Assembly (NCBI GenBank): GCA_002418285.1
Contig: DIDT01000010.1
Coordinates: forward strand, 1 to 64,000
Length of the DNA stretch: 64,000 nucleotides
Source: Phycisphaerales bacterium UBA5793
GTDB lineage: Bacteria; Planctomycetota; Phycisphaerae; Phycisphaerales; UBA5793
Direction: 5' to 3'
Shown here: one piece after another, positions 31,735-41,233 of the stretch
Numbering within the stretch: the first letter of the stretch is position 1
How the letters are laid out: each line of letters begins with the position of its first letter
Program-made: the position numbers and the translations under genes
The notes under the pieces: generated by a model
The model's database searches: none
Seen by the model: the letters and a program-made list of their open reading frames with translations, nothing else
Told to the model about the DNA's origin: nothing

Positions 31735-33984
31735 ATGCCTGCTCGGCCAGACACCGCCGCAGCGGCTCGGAGCGTGATCAGTCGGGCGGAGCAATTCGTC
31801 GCGCGCTGGCCAGGCGGCTACGGGCGAACGCTGTGGCAACGTGTCGTCATCATCGAAGATGAGCCTGCGGATCTTGCGCTCGGACTCTGGTTCGCCTGCG
31901 CGGGGGCCCAGGTGCAGGTGTGCTGCGCAGATGATTCGCCGTGGGCGCGGGAGCGCGATGATGCGCTGATGCCTGCGCTGCTGGAGACGATCACCCGGCG
32001 CGAGCCCCGCCTGCTGACCCAGCCTCTTGAAGGGCTGCAGCACGACAACTTCCACCAGCGCTGGGGTTTCACCTACCTTCAGGGGGACGACAAAGACCTC
32101 GCCGTGCAACTCGAGGGGCCGATCGAGGTTGTGCTGATCGACGGATTGTCGCGACTTGCTCGCGATCCGGCCGGGCTGCTGAAACTCATCCACGATCGAA
32201 CCCAGTGGAGCTCGGCGATCGAAATTCTGCCGCGCGAGGGTGATCAGGACGTGGCGGCGACGCTCGATAAGATACGCCGGACGGCCATGGGGATTGGTTT
32301 TGGAGAGCGTCCCGACTCGGTTGACGAATCGGGCGGGTTGCGCCTCGTGCGGCTATCCGGGCCGATGTCCGATCATCCGGTGCTCGACGATGCGACCATC
32401 ATGGCGCACTGCTCGGCCCGGCTGGACGTCGCCGCGTCGCTCGCCAAGGGAAAGAAGATACTTGATGCGGGTGGTTGGGCGGGTCTGGGAGCGGAGCGCT
32501 ATCTCAAGGCCGGGGCTGAGCGGGTTGTGAATCTCGACATCTCGCCCGAGGCGCTGGAACTGGGCAAGTCGCGACTCAGCGACGAGAAGCGTGTCGAGTT
32601 TGTCCAGTGGGATCTGAATCAGGCTCCCCTTCCATTTGAGGATGCCGCGTTCGATCTAGTCGTTTGCCTCGAGGCGCTCGAGCACATCCACGAGCAGCGG
32701 CAGGCGGTGGCTGAGTTCTTCCGCGTACTCGAACCAGGTGGATCGCTGCTGATTTCGGTTCCCGATCACGAGTACGAATCGACGTGGGAACGTCTGAATC
32801 AGCACGGCAATGTGTATCACCTGCACGTCCCGACGCGTGATGAGTTTGAAGGTCTGCTGGCCGGATTCGAGTCAATCCGATGGTTGCGGCAGTCAGACGT
32901 CTCTGGTTCATTTGTCTTTGAAGAGCGGCCGCGCAGCGCTCCCAAGGATGGCAGATTTGCGATCGAAGATCAGTGGGACGTGAAGTCCGCTCGCGCGCAG
33001 GTCGTAATGGCGCTGTGCGCCAAGCCCACTGCGGCGAGCAAAAAGTCGAATCGTCGCACTCCTCCGATCGCTTCAGATCTGCATGTCTACACGAGTCAGA
33101 GCGATCAGATTGCCAGGATTCGCGAGGGAGACATCGCCTACCAGATCTCGGTGCGCAAGGAGCGATTCGATTGGTGGGCGCGGGCGAACATGCTCGAAGG
33201 ACAGTTGCAGACGCTGAAGAACGATCTCATCATGGCCCGGATGGAATCGGAGCAGTGGCAGGGACGAGTCCAGACCGATGAGCAGATCGCCGCACTGCAG
33301 AACCGCTTCGACAAGACGCAGCAGGCGATCGAGGCGATCACGGCAGAACTCGCGTCGGCCCGAAACGAGCGCGAACAGGAAAGCAAGCGCTGGCTGGACG
33401 AAGTGCACTACCAGGCGCGGGTGCTCAACGAGACGCAACGCCAGCGCGGCGAGACGAACCATGAATTGAGTGAAACCAATCGGCGGCTGGCCGAGGTCAC
33501 GGAGCGAGCCGCAGGCCAGAGCGAGAGATTGGCGCAACTGGAACGGGACCTCGAAGCGGCGCGCGAGCAAACCCGGGAATCCAGTGCCTCACTTCGAGCC
33601 GCCGGTGAGCGGATTGAGCAACTGATCACACAGGCGGCCGAGGGGCAGGCAGCTCTGGCTGCGGCCCGGACGATGATCGCCGAGATACAAGGTGAGCGGG
33701 ATTCGCTTCGAGCCGCACTGGAGAGGGCGCGCGCCGAAGCGGCGGAGGAACGAGTCAGTCGCGAGCGAACCCACGCCGAATTGATGCAGACCGTCAACCG
33801 GCTTTCCGCCAGATTGGATGATGATCGTCGAACGCTGCTGCGCCGGATCGAAAGCCTGCTGGAACAATCGCTGGACCAGGTGGACCGGAGGTGCCTCACG
33901 GTCGAGGGAAAGGTCTACGATCTCGAGGATGAACTGGATCGTCCCGCCGTGAGTCCCCACCGCAACGGGAGCCCTCCCACGTGA
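31735..33984 (+). CDS. Class I methyltransferase with long C-terminal coiled coil
   Basis: 749 residues; AAGGA lies before the ATG at 31735. Residues 1-~220 form an unrecognised alpha/beta domain (VVIIEDEPADLALGLWFACAG). The SAM methyltransferase (~225-345) has motif I LDAGGWAGLG at 243 onward, NLDISPEALELG, DLVVCLEALEHIHE and LEPGGSLLISVPDHE. From ~445 to ~735 a nearly continuous coiled coil (RMESEQWQGRVQTDEQIAAL, ETNRRLAEVTERAAGQSE, RARAEAAEERVSRE) runs to the C-terminus. WbdD-type methyltransferases use a C-terminal coiled coil as a molecular ruler for O-antigen chain length; this gene has the same general design, but no kinase domain. The next gene overlaps its stop (GTGATG). Confidence 0.8.
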   Translation: MPARPDTAAAARSVISRAEQFVARWPGGYGRTLWQRVVIIEDEPADLALGLWFACAGAQVQVCCADDSPWARERDDALMPALLETITRREPRLLTQPLEGLQHDNFHQRWGFTYLQGDDKDLAVQLEGPIEVVLIDGLSRLARDPAGLLKLIHDRTQWSSAIEILPREGDQDVAATLDKIRRTAMGIGFGERPDSVDESGGLRLVRLSGPMSDHPVLDDATIMAHCSARLDVAASLAKGKKILDAGGWAGLGAERYLKAGAERVVNLDISPEALELGKSRLSDEKRVEFVQWDLNQAPLPFEDAAFDLVVCLEALEHIHEQRQAVAEFFRVLEPGGSLLISVPDHEYESTWERLNQHGNVYHLHVPTRDEFEGLLAGFESIRWLRQSDVSGSFVFEERPRSAPKDGRFAIEDQWDVKSARAQVVMALCAKPTAASKKSNRRTPPIASDLHVYTSQSDQIARIREGDIAYQISVRKERFDWWARANMLEGQLQTLKNDLIMARMESEQWQGRVQTDEQIAALQNRFDKTQQAIEAITAELASARNEREQESKRWLDEVHYQARVLNETQRQRGETNHELSETNRRLAEVTERAAGQSERLAQLERDLEAAREQTRESSASLRAAGERIEQLITQAAEGQAALAAARTMIAEIQGERDSLRAALERARAEAAEERVSRERTHAELMQTVNRLSARLDDDRRTLLRRIESLLEQSLDQVDRRCLTVEGKVYDLEDELDRPAVSPHRNGSPPT

Positions 33985-36020
33985 TGCTCGACACCGCGAC
34001 GACCGGGTCCAACGGCCGGGTCGCCAAGACTGTTTCCGCTCAGCCGAGTTCCGGAGCGTCGATCGACCTCGATGCTCTCTCGATATCCGTGCGCCAATGG
34101 CACGATGAGGGCGGGGTGGCAGTGTTCGCGGGTTCGCTCGAAGTCGGGTCGTGGCTCGACATCTTCAACGCTTTCGTCCTCGCCCAGGTCGCGGCGTGCG
34201 GGGCGCGGCAGATTCGCCATGATGCGCCGCTTTGGACGCTGAACACGGCGGGCCCGATCCCAACGCTGGCTCGAACCGGAGACATGCCGGCGGGCGAATG
34301 CACGGTCCTCATTCCAACCTCGCGCGAAAACATCACCATCAAGGCGTTGATGTGGCTGCGGCGAGCGGGAGTTCGTCGGCTGTGGCTGCTGACCGAACGC
34401 GGCTGGGCAAGTGCGGACGCGACGGAAGTGCTGGCGGACCTGATGGCGCGCCGGCGGATCAAACCACTGCTGCGACGGATTGCCCCGGGACTGCTGGTGG
34501 ACAGCGCGGCCGTGGGTTCCGGCCTGGCTCAATGGCTGTGCTCCCGGTCGCGAGAGGACGGTCCAACTGAACAGCGACTGGTTCAACCGCTGGCGGGCAC
34601 CGAGGGGCGGGATGCCGAGACCATCTGGCGCGAGGCGATCGACGCGGACAACGCGGCGTTTGACTGCCAACGGCGCGAGGGGAAGCAGCTGCGAATTGTC
34701 CAATACACGGGGTGCCTCTACTCGGGTGGCGCGGAACGGCAGTTGTGCAACACGGCCATCGGCCTGCACCAGCGCGGCCACGAGTGCACGGTGCGCACTC
34801 AACATGATCTGGAAGGGCAACACGCCCACTACCTGCCTCTGCTGACTGAGACGGGCGTCGACGCGGGACGAGCCGGTCGCGGCCATGCGATTGATGCCGC
34901 CGCCCTCGCCAAGGTGCGCTGGGATCTGATTGCGATTGCTCCCGATGCGATTCGGTCGTACGTTGCGAACCTGGCGATCGAACTGGCGGCCAATCCCCCC
35001 GACGTTCTGCACTCGTGGCTGGATCATCCGAATGTGATTGCAGGGCTGGCGGGCATCGCGGCCGGCGTGCCGTGCATTCTGCTGAGCACGCGCAATTACA
35101 ACCCGACGCACTTCCCCCGCTTCTACTCGCCGTTTGTCGACTGGTACCGCGTCGTGGCGCAGAGCAAGCGCGTGCACTGGCTGGCGAATTCGCATCGCGG
35201 GGCGGAGAGCTATGCGGAGTATGTCGGCATCGACGAGTCCCGCTTTCACATCGTGTTCAACGGCCTGTTCCGCGATCACTTCGATCGGCCGAGTGCAGCG
35301 CAGCGGCGCGAAGCCCGGCAACGAGTCGGCCTGCCCGCCAACGCGCCGGTCGTGGTGGTGGTCAATCGACTCGATGAAGAGAAGCAACCTGAACTGATGC
35401 TGAAAGTGGTGACGCTGCTGCGCGAGCGGTTGCCTGACGTCCGGGTGATTGTCGCCGGCAGCGGGCCGCTTGAGGGGCGCGTGCGCGAGATCATCGCCAG
35501 GCGAAACCTCGACCGGACGGTGACGCTGCTGGGTCGGGTGAGCGATGTCGTCGAGATCATGAGCGCAGCCGACGTGCTGCTGCTCACGAGCCGGTACGAA
35601 GGCTGCCCCAACGTGGCGCTCGAAGCCCAGCACATCGGGTTGCCGGTGGTGGCGACGGACGCAGGTGGCACATCGGACGCGGTGGCGCACGGCGTCACGG
35701 GGTACATCTGCGGGGTTGATGATGTGGCCGGGCTGGTCGTGAGCCTGCAGCGACTCCTGCAGAATGTCGAACTGCGCGAACAATTCGGCTGGGCCGCCCA
35801 GAAGTACGTCGATGCGTGTTTCAACCTCGACCAGATGGTTAACCTCACCTGCCGCGTGTACGACCGCGCGCTGAGCGGCGTCGAAAATGAAGGTCGAATT
35901 GAAACGCCGCGGGCGGCGGTGCGATCAAGCGCCGTTGCAACAACGGGCGATGACGCCCTTTGTGAAGATGAAACTGTTCCCACGGTGCAAACGGTGCGAA
36001 GCGCGCCGGTTCGAACTTGA
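33981..36020 (+). CDS. GT4-family glycosyltransferase with extra N-terminal domain
   Basis: 679 residues; the start is GTG 33981 or ATG 33984, overlapping the methyltransferase stop. Residues 1-~225 are an unrecognised alpha/beta region (VAVFAGSLEVGSWLDIFNAF, ALMWLRRAGVRRLWLL). From ~235 a GT-B fold of family GT4 begins: LRIVQYTGCLYSGGAERQL, VVVVVNRLDEEKQPELML, VRVIVAGSGPLEGRVREI and the nucleotide-sugar motif SRYEGCPNVALEAQHIGLPV. It transfers a sugar from an NDP or GDP donor to a growing chain in the cytoplasm. The ~40-residue C-terminal tail is disordered and acidic. It is the only clear glycosyltransferase in this run. Confidence 0.86.
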   Translation: MMLDTATTGSNGRVAKTVSAQPSSGASIDLDALSISVRQWHDEGGVAVFAGSLEVGSWLDIFNAFVLAQVAACGARQIRHDAPLWTLNTAGPIPTLARTGDMPAGECTVLIPTSRENITIKALMWLRRAGVRRLWLLTERGWASADATEVLADLMARRRIKPLLRRIAPGLLVDSAAVGSGLAQWLCSRSREDGPTEQRLVQPLAGTEGRDAETIWREAIDADNAAFDCQRREGKQLRIVQYTGCLYSGGAERQLCNTAIGLHQRGHECTVRTQHDLEGQHAHYLPLLTETGVDAGRAGRGHAIDAAALAKVRWDLIAIAPDAIRSYVANLAIELAANPPDVLHSWLDHPNVIAGLAGIAAGVPCILLSTRNYNPTHFPRFYSPFVDWYRVVAQSKRVHWLANSHRGAESYAEYVGIDESRFHIVFNGLFRDHFDRPSAAQRREARQRVGLPANAPVVVVVNRLDEEKQPELMLKVVTLLRERLPDVRVIVAGSGPLEGRVREIIARRNLDRTVTLLGRVSDVVEIMSAADVLLLTSRYEGCPNVALEAQHIGLPVVATDAGGTSDAVAHGVTGYICGVDDVAGLVVSLQRLLQNVELREQFGWAAQKYVDACFNLDQMVNLTCRVYDRALSGVENEGRIETPRAAVRSSAVATTGDDALCEDETVPTVQTVRSAPVRT

Positions 36021-36035
36021 CAGAAGGATTCGTTG

Positions 36036-39000
36036 ATGTCACAAACCGTCCCTCGCACGACCGGTCGACCCGTTGCTGTTGATGCGCCGATCGACGCAGC
36101 CGTCCTGGCTGATGTGCGCTTTGCGATCGACAACGGCTACGAGTACGCCAAGACGGTGGCGAACCACCTCGCGCGGCGGATGCATCCGTATCCCGACCTC
36201 TCGGAACTCGTGATTGCGGAACTCGGCACGCCGAATCGCTTCGGACCGATGCTCGTGTGTCGCGCGTTCGGGGCGAGCGTGGCCGCGGTGAATACGCACT
36301 TTGTGCGATGGGATGAGCAGGCGCCCGCTTTCCTTCGGGCGATGGGTCGCGTAGGACACGAAGAGTATCCGGATGCAGACTGGTCGTGGATCGACGAGAT
36401 TCTCGACGCGGGCTCGTACGACTCGCCGGTACTGACGCTGTACGAGATTGAATCGCTTTCCGGACCTCTGGCAATCGAGGACGCGTCATTTGATTGCATT
36501 GTGACAAATGCGATTCTCAACCAGGTCGATCTGCCGGCGCTGATGCGCGAGTTCGGACGCGTGACGCGGCCGAGCGGCTTTGGCATTCACCAGATCGACT
36601 TTCGCGATACGGCAGACTACGCCAAGCCACTTGAGTTTCTCACACTCAGCGACGAGCAGGTTGACGCGGAGCGTTCAGCCGGGCGATGGTCTCGCGGCAA
36701 CCGATTGCGGCCAGTTGAAATGCAGCAGATCTTCCGCAAGATCGGATTCCGCGTCGAACACTTTGGGCCGAACATGTTTGCCGATGCGGCGTACCTCAAG
36801 GCGATTCGGCCGCGGTTGTCGGCTCGCTTTACCGTGATGACGGATGATGACCTGCGGCCCATCAGCGGGCGCTTTTACCTGCGAGCGATTACCGACGCGC
36901 AAGTGCGCGAGGATGTTGATTACGCGATCCGCATCGGGCAGGAATACGTGGAACTCATCAGCCGCGAACTGGGTCGCGACGAAACGGCCGCGATGCCGCT
37001 GGCCGGTGTGAAACTGCTCGAGCTCGGGCCCGGCCGACACTTTGGCACGCCGTTGGTCCTGCATGCCTTCGGGGCGCAGGTGGCGGTGCTCGATAAGTAC
37101 CTCGCCGACTGGGACGAGGTGTACCATCCCCGCTTCTATCGATTCATGCGCGAGGCGTTGGCCGAGCGGCTGCCGGACCGCGACTGGTCGGCGGTCGATC
37201 GCATCATCACTGCCCAAGATCATCTTCCCGAGATTGTGGCGCAGGATCGCACGGATCTGGCGCACCCGCCGAGCGGGTATCCTGATGCGTCGTTTGATGT
37301 GATCGTCTCCAACGCAGTGCTCGAACACGTTGGCGATGTGCCGCAAACGGCGGCGGAGATGGCGCGACTCACGCGACCGGGCGGAATCAATATCCACCAG
37401 GTCGATTTCCGCGATCATCGCGATTTCACGCGACCGCTCGAGTTTCTCACGATGGCGGATGACGCATATCAGAAGCTGTTCGACGAGACGATGAACGGTA
37501 ACGGCAATCGCGTGCGGCCCGAGGCGATGGGTAGTGATTTCCGCTCGGTGGGGTTTGACGTTTCTCGCTTTGACGCGAACATCTGGGCCGAGGCGGAGCA
37601 CATTGCGCAGGTGCGGCCGCGCCTGCAGCCGCAGTACGCGGTGCTGCCCGATGATGTGCTCGCGGTCGTGAGTGGGCGATTCTTCCTCAAGCGGCAGGGT
37701 GAGGCGCCGACGCCGCCATCACAGAAGAAGTACGTCGAAACTGACCTGGAGGAAGACCGCTGGGCGGTGCCCGGCGCGATTGATGAGCACGTGCGCTATG
37801 CGATCGTCAACGGCGTGTACTACGCCTCGGCCATCGCCCGCGAGTTCGGTCGCGGTACGCTACCGGGCGCCCCTGGAGAAGCGGCGGAGTGTGGATTGCT
37901 GTCGGACCTCCAAGGGTTGTCGATTCTCGAACTTGGGCCGGGCCCGAACTTCGGCTCGATGATGATTTGTGCGGCGTGCGGATCGAAGGTTGCGGTACTG
38001 GATAAGTATCTTGCCCAGTGGGATGCGAAGTACCACCCGAAGCTCTATCGCGCCCTGCTCGCCGCCTGCGAAGCGAACTTTCCTTACGCCGACTGGTCGG
38101 CGCTGAGGCGAACCATCGAGCTGCAGCAGCACGCACCAGAGATCATCCGCAGCGCCTCGGGCGATCTGGCCGAGCCGCCGAGTGATTACGAGGACTGCAT
38201 TTTTGACGCGATCGTCTCGAATGCAGTGCTGGAGCACATTGGCGACACGGAAAAGATGGCCGGTGAACTGGCGCGACTGACCAAGCCGGGCGGCATCGGC
38301 ATCCACCAGGTCGATTTTCGCGATCACGAGAAGCAGGATCGGCCGCTGACATTCCTGAGCGTGCCCGAAGAGGAATTTGCAGAGCACTTCATCAATTCGC
38401 GCAACAGTCAGGGCAATCGGGTGCGTGCACACGAACTGGCCGAAGATTTCAAAGCGGCCGGGTTTGACGTTGAGGGAGTCGAAGCCAACCTGTTCGCCAC
38501 GATTGAGCACATCGCCGAGATGCGGCCCAATCTCATTGATCGATTCGCCGCGATGAGCGATGAACAGTTGATGACGATCAGCGCTCGCTTGTTCGTGCGC
38601 AAAGAGAGCGATGAGGTTGACGATCCGAAAGCGATCGGCCGGGTCTACGCCCAGCCGCGCGCTGATGACGTGGCGCACGCGCGTGATGAGGACGCGGAGT
38701 TTGCGGAGTGCATCAATGACCAGATCGGCTACTGCCTGCGGAACGCGATTGACTACGCCTATTGCATCGGCGAGCACTTCGGCCGTCTGACGGGCGGCAT
38801 CCCCGACTTCACCAAGGTGCGCGTGCTTGAAAACATTCCCGATCTCTCGGATCTGAGCGTACTCGAGCTCGGACCCGGGCGCAACTTCGGGAGCATGCTC
38901 ATCTGCCAGGCGCTCGGCGCGGACGTCGCGGTGCTGGACAAATACCTCGCCAAGTGGGATCCATCCTACCACCCCGCCTTTTACGCCCAACTTCGCAAGG

Positions 39001-39617
39001 CGGCGCAGCAGCGACTGCCGCGAGCGGAGTGGGATGCGCTGGACGCGGTGATCGCGGCCGGCCGGCATCAGCGGCGCACGATTTCGCAGCACAGTTGCGA
39101 TCTGGCTACACCGCCGAGTGATCTGCCGGATGCGTCATTTGATGTCATCATGTCCAACGCGGTGCTCGAACACGTCGGCGACACGTACATGACCGCGTGC
39201 GAACTGGCTCGACTCACGAAACCGGGCGGGCTGGGCGTGCACCAGGTTGATTACCGCGACCATCGCAACTTCGACCAGCCGTTCGAGTTCCTCCGCCTTG
39301 GCGACGAGGAGTATCGTCGACTCTTCCTGCAGACGCGCAACGAGAATGGCAACCGCGTTCGATCGCACGAATGGGCTGACGATTTCCGGCGGGCGGGCTT
39401 TGAGGTTGTCCGCGTGGATGAGAATCTCTTTGCGACACCCGAGCAACTGGCGGAGATTCGACCGCACCTGATTCCGCGTTTCGCGGCGATGAGCGATGAG
39501 CAGTTGCTGGTGCTCAGCAGCCGGATCTTCGTTCGGCGCACCGATCAACCCGTGCCGGCTGGAGTGTTTCCAAAGCGGAGCGCCATCAGGTCATTTGTGA
39601 AACGACTGGTCAGGTAG
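36036..39617 (+). CDS. Protein of four tandem class I SAM-methyltransferase units
   Basis: 1,193 residues from ATG 36036 with AGAAGGA 8 bases upstream. Four homologous units cover about 20-287, 287-570, 580-865 and 891-1,175. Each opens with a helix of the type D..YAI.NG..YA..I.REFGR, then motif I E-L-G-P-G with Glu at 62, 329, 632 and 944, then VLDKYLAxWD, DASFDVIVSNAVLEHVGD and IHQVDFRDH. Units 2-4 keep every motif. Unit 1 is degenerate: ELGTPNRFG instead of ELGPGRxFG, VNTHF instead of LDKYL, and NAILNQV instead of NAVLEHV, so it is probably inactive or a recognition unit. Four such units in one chain is very unusual. Likely O-methylation of an exported glycan, by context. Confidence 0.85.
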   Translation: MSQTVPRTTGRPVAVDAPIDAAVLADVRFAIDNGYEYAKTVANHLARRMHPYPDLSELVIAELGTPNRFGPMLVCRAFGASVAAVNTHFVRWDEQAPAFLRAMGRVGHEEYPDADWSWIDEILDAGSYDSPVLTLYEIESLSGPLAIEDASFDCIVTNAILNQVDLPALMREFGRVTRPSGFGIHQIDFRDTADYAKPLEFLTLSDEQVDAERSAGRWSRGNRLRPVEMQQIFRKIGFRVEHFGPNMFADAAYLKAIRPRLSARFTVMTDDDLRPISGRFYLRAITDAQVREDVDYAIRIGQEYVELISRELGRDETAAMPLAGVKLLELGPGRHFGTPLVLHAFGAQVAVLDKYLADWDEVYHPRFYRFMREALAERLPDRDWSAVDRIITAQDHLPEIVAQDRTDLAHPPSGYPDASFDVIVSNAVLEHVGDVPQTAAEMARLTRPGGINIHQVDFRDHRDFTRPLEFLTMADDAYQKLFDETMNGNGNRVRPEAMGSDFRSVGFDVSRFDANIWAEAEHIAQVRPRLQPQYAVLPDDVLAVVSGRFFLKRQGEAPTPPSQKKYVETDLEEDRWAVPGAIDEHVRYAIVNGVYYASAIAREFGRGTLPGAPGEAAECGLLSDLQGLSILELGPGPNFGSMMICAACGSKVAVLDKYLAQWDAKYHPKLYRALLAACEANFPYADWSALRRTIELQQHAPEIIRSASGDLAEPPSDYEDCIFDAIVSNAVLEHIGDTEKMAGELARLTKPGGIGIHQVDFRDHEKQDRPLTFLSVPEEEFAEHFINSRNSQGNRVRAHELAEDFKAAGFDVEGVEANLFATIEHIAEMRPNLIDRFAAMSDEQLMTISARLFVRKESDEVDDPKAIGRVYAQPRADDVAHARDEDAEFAECINDQIGYCLRNAIDYAYCIGEHFGRLTGGIPDFTKVRVLENIPDLSDLSVLELGPGRNFGSMLICQALGADVAVLDKYLAKWDPSYHPAFYAQLRKAAQQRLPRAEWDALDAVIAAGRHQRRTISQHSCDLATPPSDLPDASFDVIMSNAVLEHVGDTYMTACELARLTKPGGLGVHQVDYRDHRNFDQPFEFLRLGDEEYRRLFLQTRNENGNRVRSHEWADDFRRAGFEVVRVDENLFATPEQLAEIRPHLIPRFAAMSDEQLLVLSSRIFVRRTDQPVPAGVFPKRSAIRSFVKRLVR

Positions 39618-39640
39618 GATACTGCCCTCACGGCCACGCC

Positions 39641-41194
39641 ATGACGAATCTGTTGACCAAATCTTCGCGCTCTGTTGAAGTGAACGCCGCACCGACGGCC
39701 GAGAACGTCGCGTCACCCGTTGAGCCGGCAATTGAAACACCCCGACCGGCGGCGGTGCCGAAGCGCGGCGCGGCGATTCGCGTTTCCAACCTCTCGAAAC
39801 TCTACAAGATCTATCGCAAACCATCGTTGATCCTCAAGGAGATGGTGCTCCGCAAGCCCATGTACCAGCCGCGCTGGGCGCTGCGCGACGTGTCGTTTGA
39901 GGTTGGGCGCGGCGAACTGGTCGGCGTGGTCGGCGCCAACGGCGCCGGCAAGAGCACACTGCTGCGCATCCTCGCGGGGACGCTGGATCACACCGAAGGC
40001 TCATTCCACATCGACGGACAGTTGCGGGCCATCCTCCAACTCGGGACCGGATTCCACGATGAATACACCGGGCGCGAGAACATCTACATGGGCGGCTACT
40101 GCCTGGGCTACAGCAAGGCGGAGATCCAGCAGAGCGAAGAGTGGATCATCGACTTTTCGGGCCTGCGCCATGTCATTGATCATCCGTTTCGGACTTACTC
40201 GAGCGGCATGAAGTCGCGACTGACGTTTGCCGTCACGTTCTGCCGCAAGCCGGACATTCTCATCGTTGACGAGGCGCTCTCGACGGGTGATCTCGCGTTT
40301 CAACAGAAGTGCACGAATCGGATTCTCGATCTGTGCAGCGGCGGATCCACGGCGCTGGTCGTCTCGCACAGCATGTTCTTCATCGAGACGCTCTGTTCGC
40401 GGTCACTGTACCTGCGCGACGGCGAACTCGTGGCGGACGGACCGAGCCGCGAAATCACGCAGATGTACGAAAAGCAGTTGCTCAGCGAGTTCGCGCTCGA
40501 GCAGGAGCGAACGCGCGGCAGTGAGCCCGCCTCTCTGGCGACATCAAACGCAGATGCCCCGGCCTTTCCGCTCGATCGACCGTCGGTTGTTCGCGAACCA
40601 ATAGTGACGGCAACGGACGTGGATCGGGAGGATGATGATCCAACGTATCCCCCACTGCCTCCCGAAATCCAGGAACTGCTTGATGATCCGGAAGATGTCT
40701 GTCCGGCGATCCTGCATCTCGAACTGGTTCGACTCGTGTCACTGCGACTCTTCGATTCGGACGGCCAGGAGCGCGACTTGTTCCGCACGGGCGAGTCGAT
40801 GACGGCGGAGATCACCGTGGACAGCCGGGTGCGCAAGGACAATGTCGCCGTCGGCGTACAGATCTTCAACGAAGCGGACATTCACGTGCTGACCTCGACG
40901 AACCTCACCCAACTGGATGAGGAAGGCAAGCCGAGTCCACAGCAACTCAACATCCGTCGCGGCGTGCAGTCGTTTCGCGTGGAGTTTCCCCAGTTGTTTC
41001 TTTGCGATGGCAAGTACCACATCGGTGTGGGCATTGCACCCAAGCCCAAGCATTTCACGCCAGCCGACCAGTTGCTGCGGAAGTGGCGCGTCAAGTCGTT
41101 TGGTTTCTATCGGGAAGACCTGCCGTTCAAGCAGATCTACGACCCGCCGTCGCGCTGGTGCCGCGTGTCCAACGGTGGTTCCCACTCATCCTGA
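39641..41194 (+). CDS. ABC-2 polysaccharide export ATPase with C-terminal domain (Wzt-like)
   Basis: 517 residues. The ATPase (~45-290) has Walker A GANGAGKST (98-106), signature TYSSGMKSRLTFAVTF, Walker B PDILIVDEALSTGD and switch His in VVSHSMFFIETL. A ~50-residue Ser/Pro-rich linker follows, then a C-terminal beta domain (~350-517; LRLFDSDGQERDLFRTGESM, VGVQIFNEADIHVLTSTN). This is the layout of Wzt, whose C-terminal domain binds the finished glycan and licenses its export. The permease partner is the gene at 26,651. A terminal modification recognised by Wzt_C is often methylation, consistent with the methyltransferases flanking it. Confidence 0.9.
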   Translation: MTNLLTKSSRSVEVNAAPTAENVASPVEPAIETPRPAAVPKRGAAIRVSNLSKLYKIYRKPSLILKEMVLRKPMYQPRWALRDVSFEVGRGELVGVVGANGAGKSTLLRILAGTLDHTEGSFHIDGQLRAILQLGTGFHDEYTGRENIYMGGYCLGYSKAEIQQSEEWIIDFSGLRHVIDHPFRTYSSGMKSRLTFAVTFCRKPDILIVDEALSTGDLAFQQKCTNRILDLCSGGSTALVVSHSMFFIETLCSRSLYLRDGELVADGPSREITQMYEKQLLSEFALEQERTRGSEPASLATSNADAPAFPLDRPSVVREPIVTATDVDREDDDPTYPPLPPEIQELLDDPEDVCPAILHLELVRLVSLRLFDSDGQERDLFRTGESMTAEITVDSRVRKDNVAVGVQIFNEADIHVLTSTNLTQLDEEGKPSPQQLNIRRGVQSFRVEFPQLFLCDGKYHIGVGIAPKPKHFTPADQLLRKWRVKSFGFYREDLPFKQIYDPPSRWCRVSNGGSHSS

Positions 41195-41233
41195 TCCGAT
41201 GATTCCGCGTGCAGCCAATCAGGAGATGCGGTG

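Noticed and set aside
33915..35783. 622-residue minus-strand frame opposite the glycosyltransferase
   Set aside because: Antisense shadow of a gene with clear GT4 motifs; His/Arg/Gln-rich with no recognisable domain.
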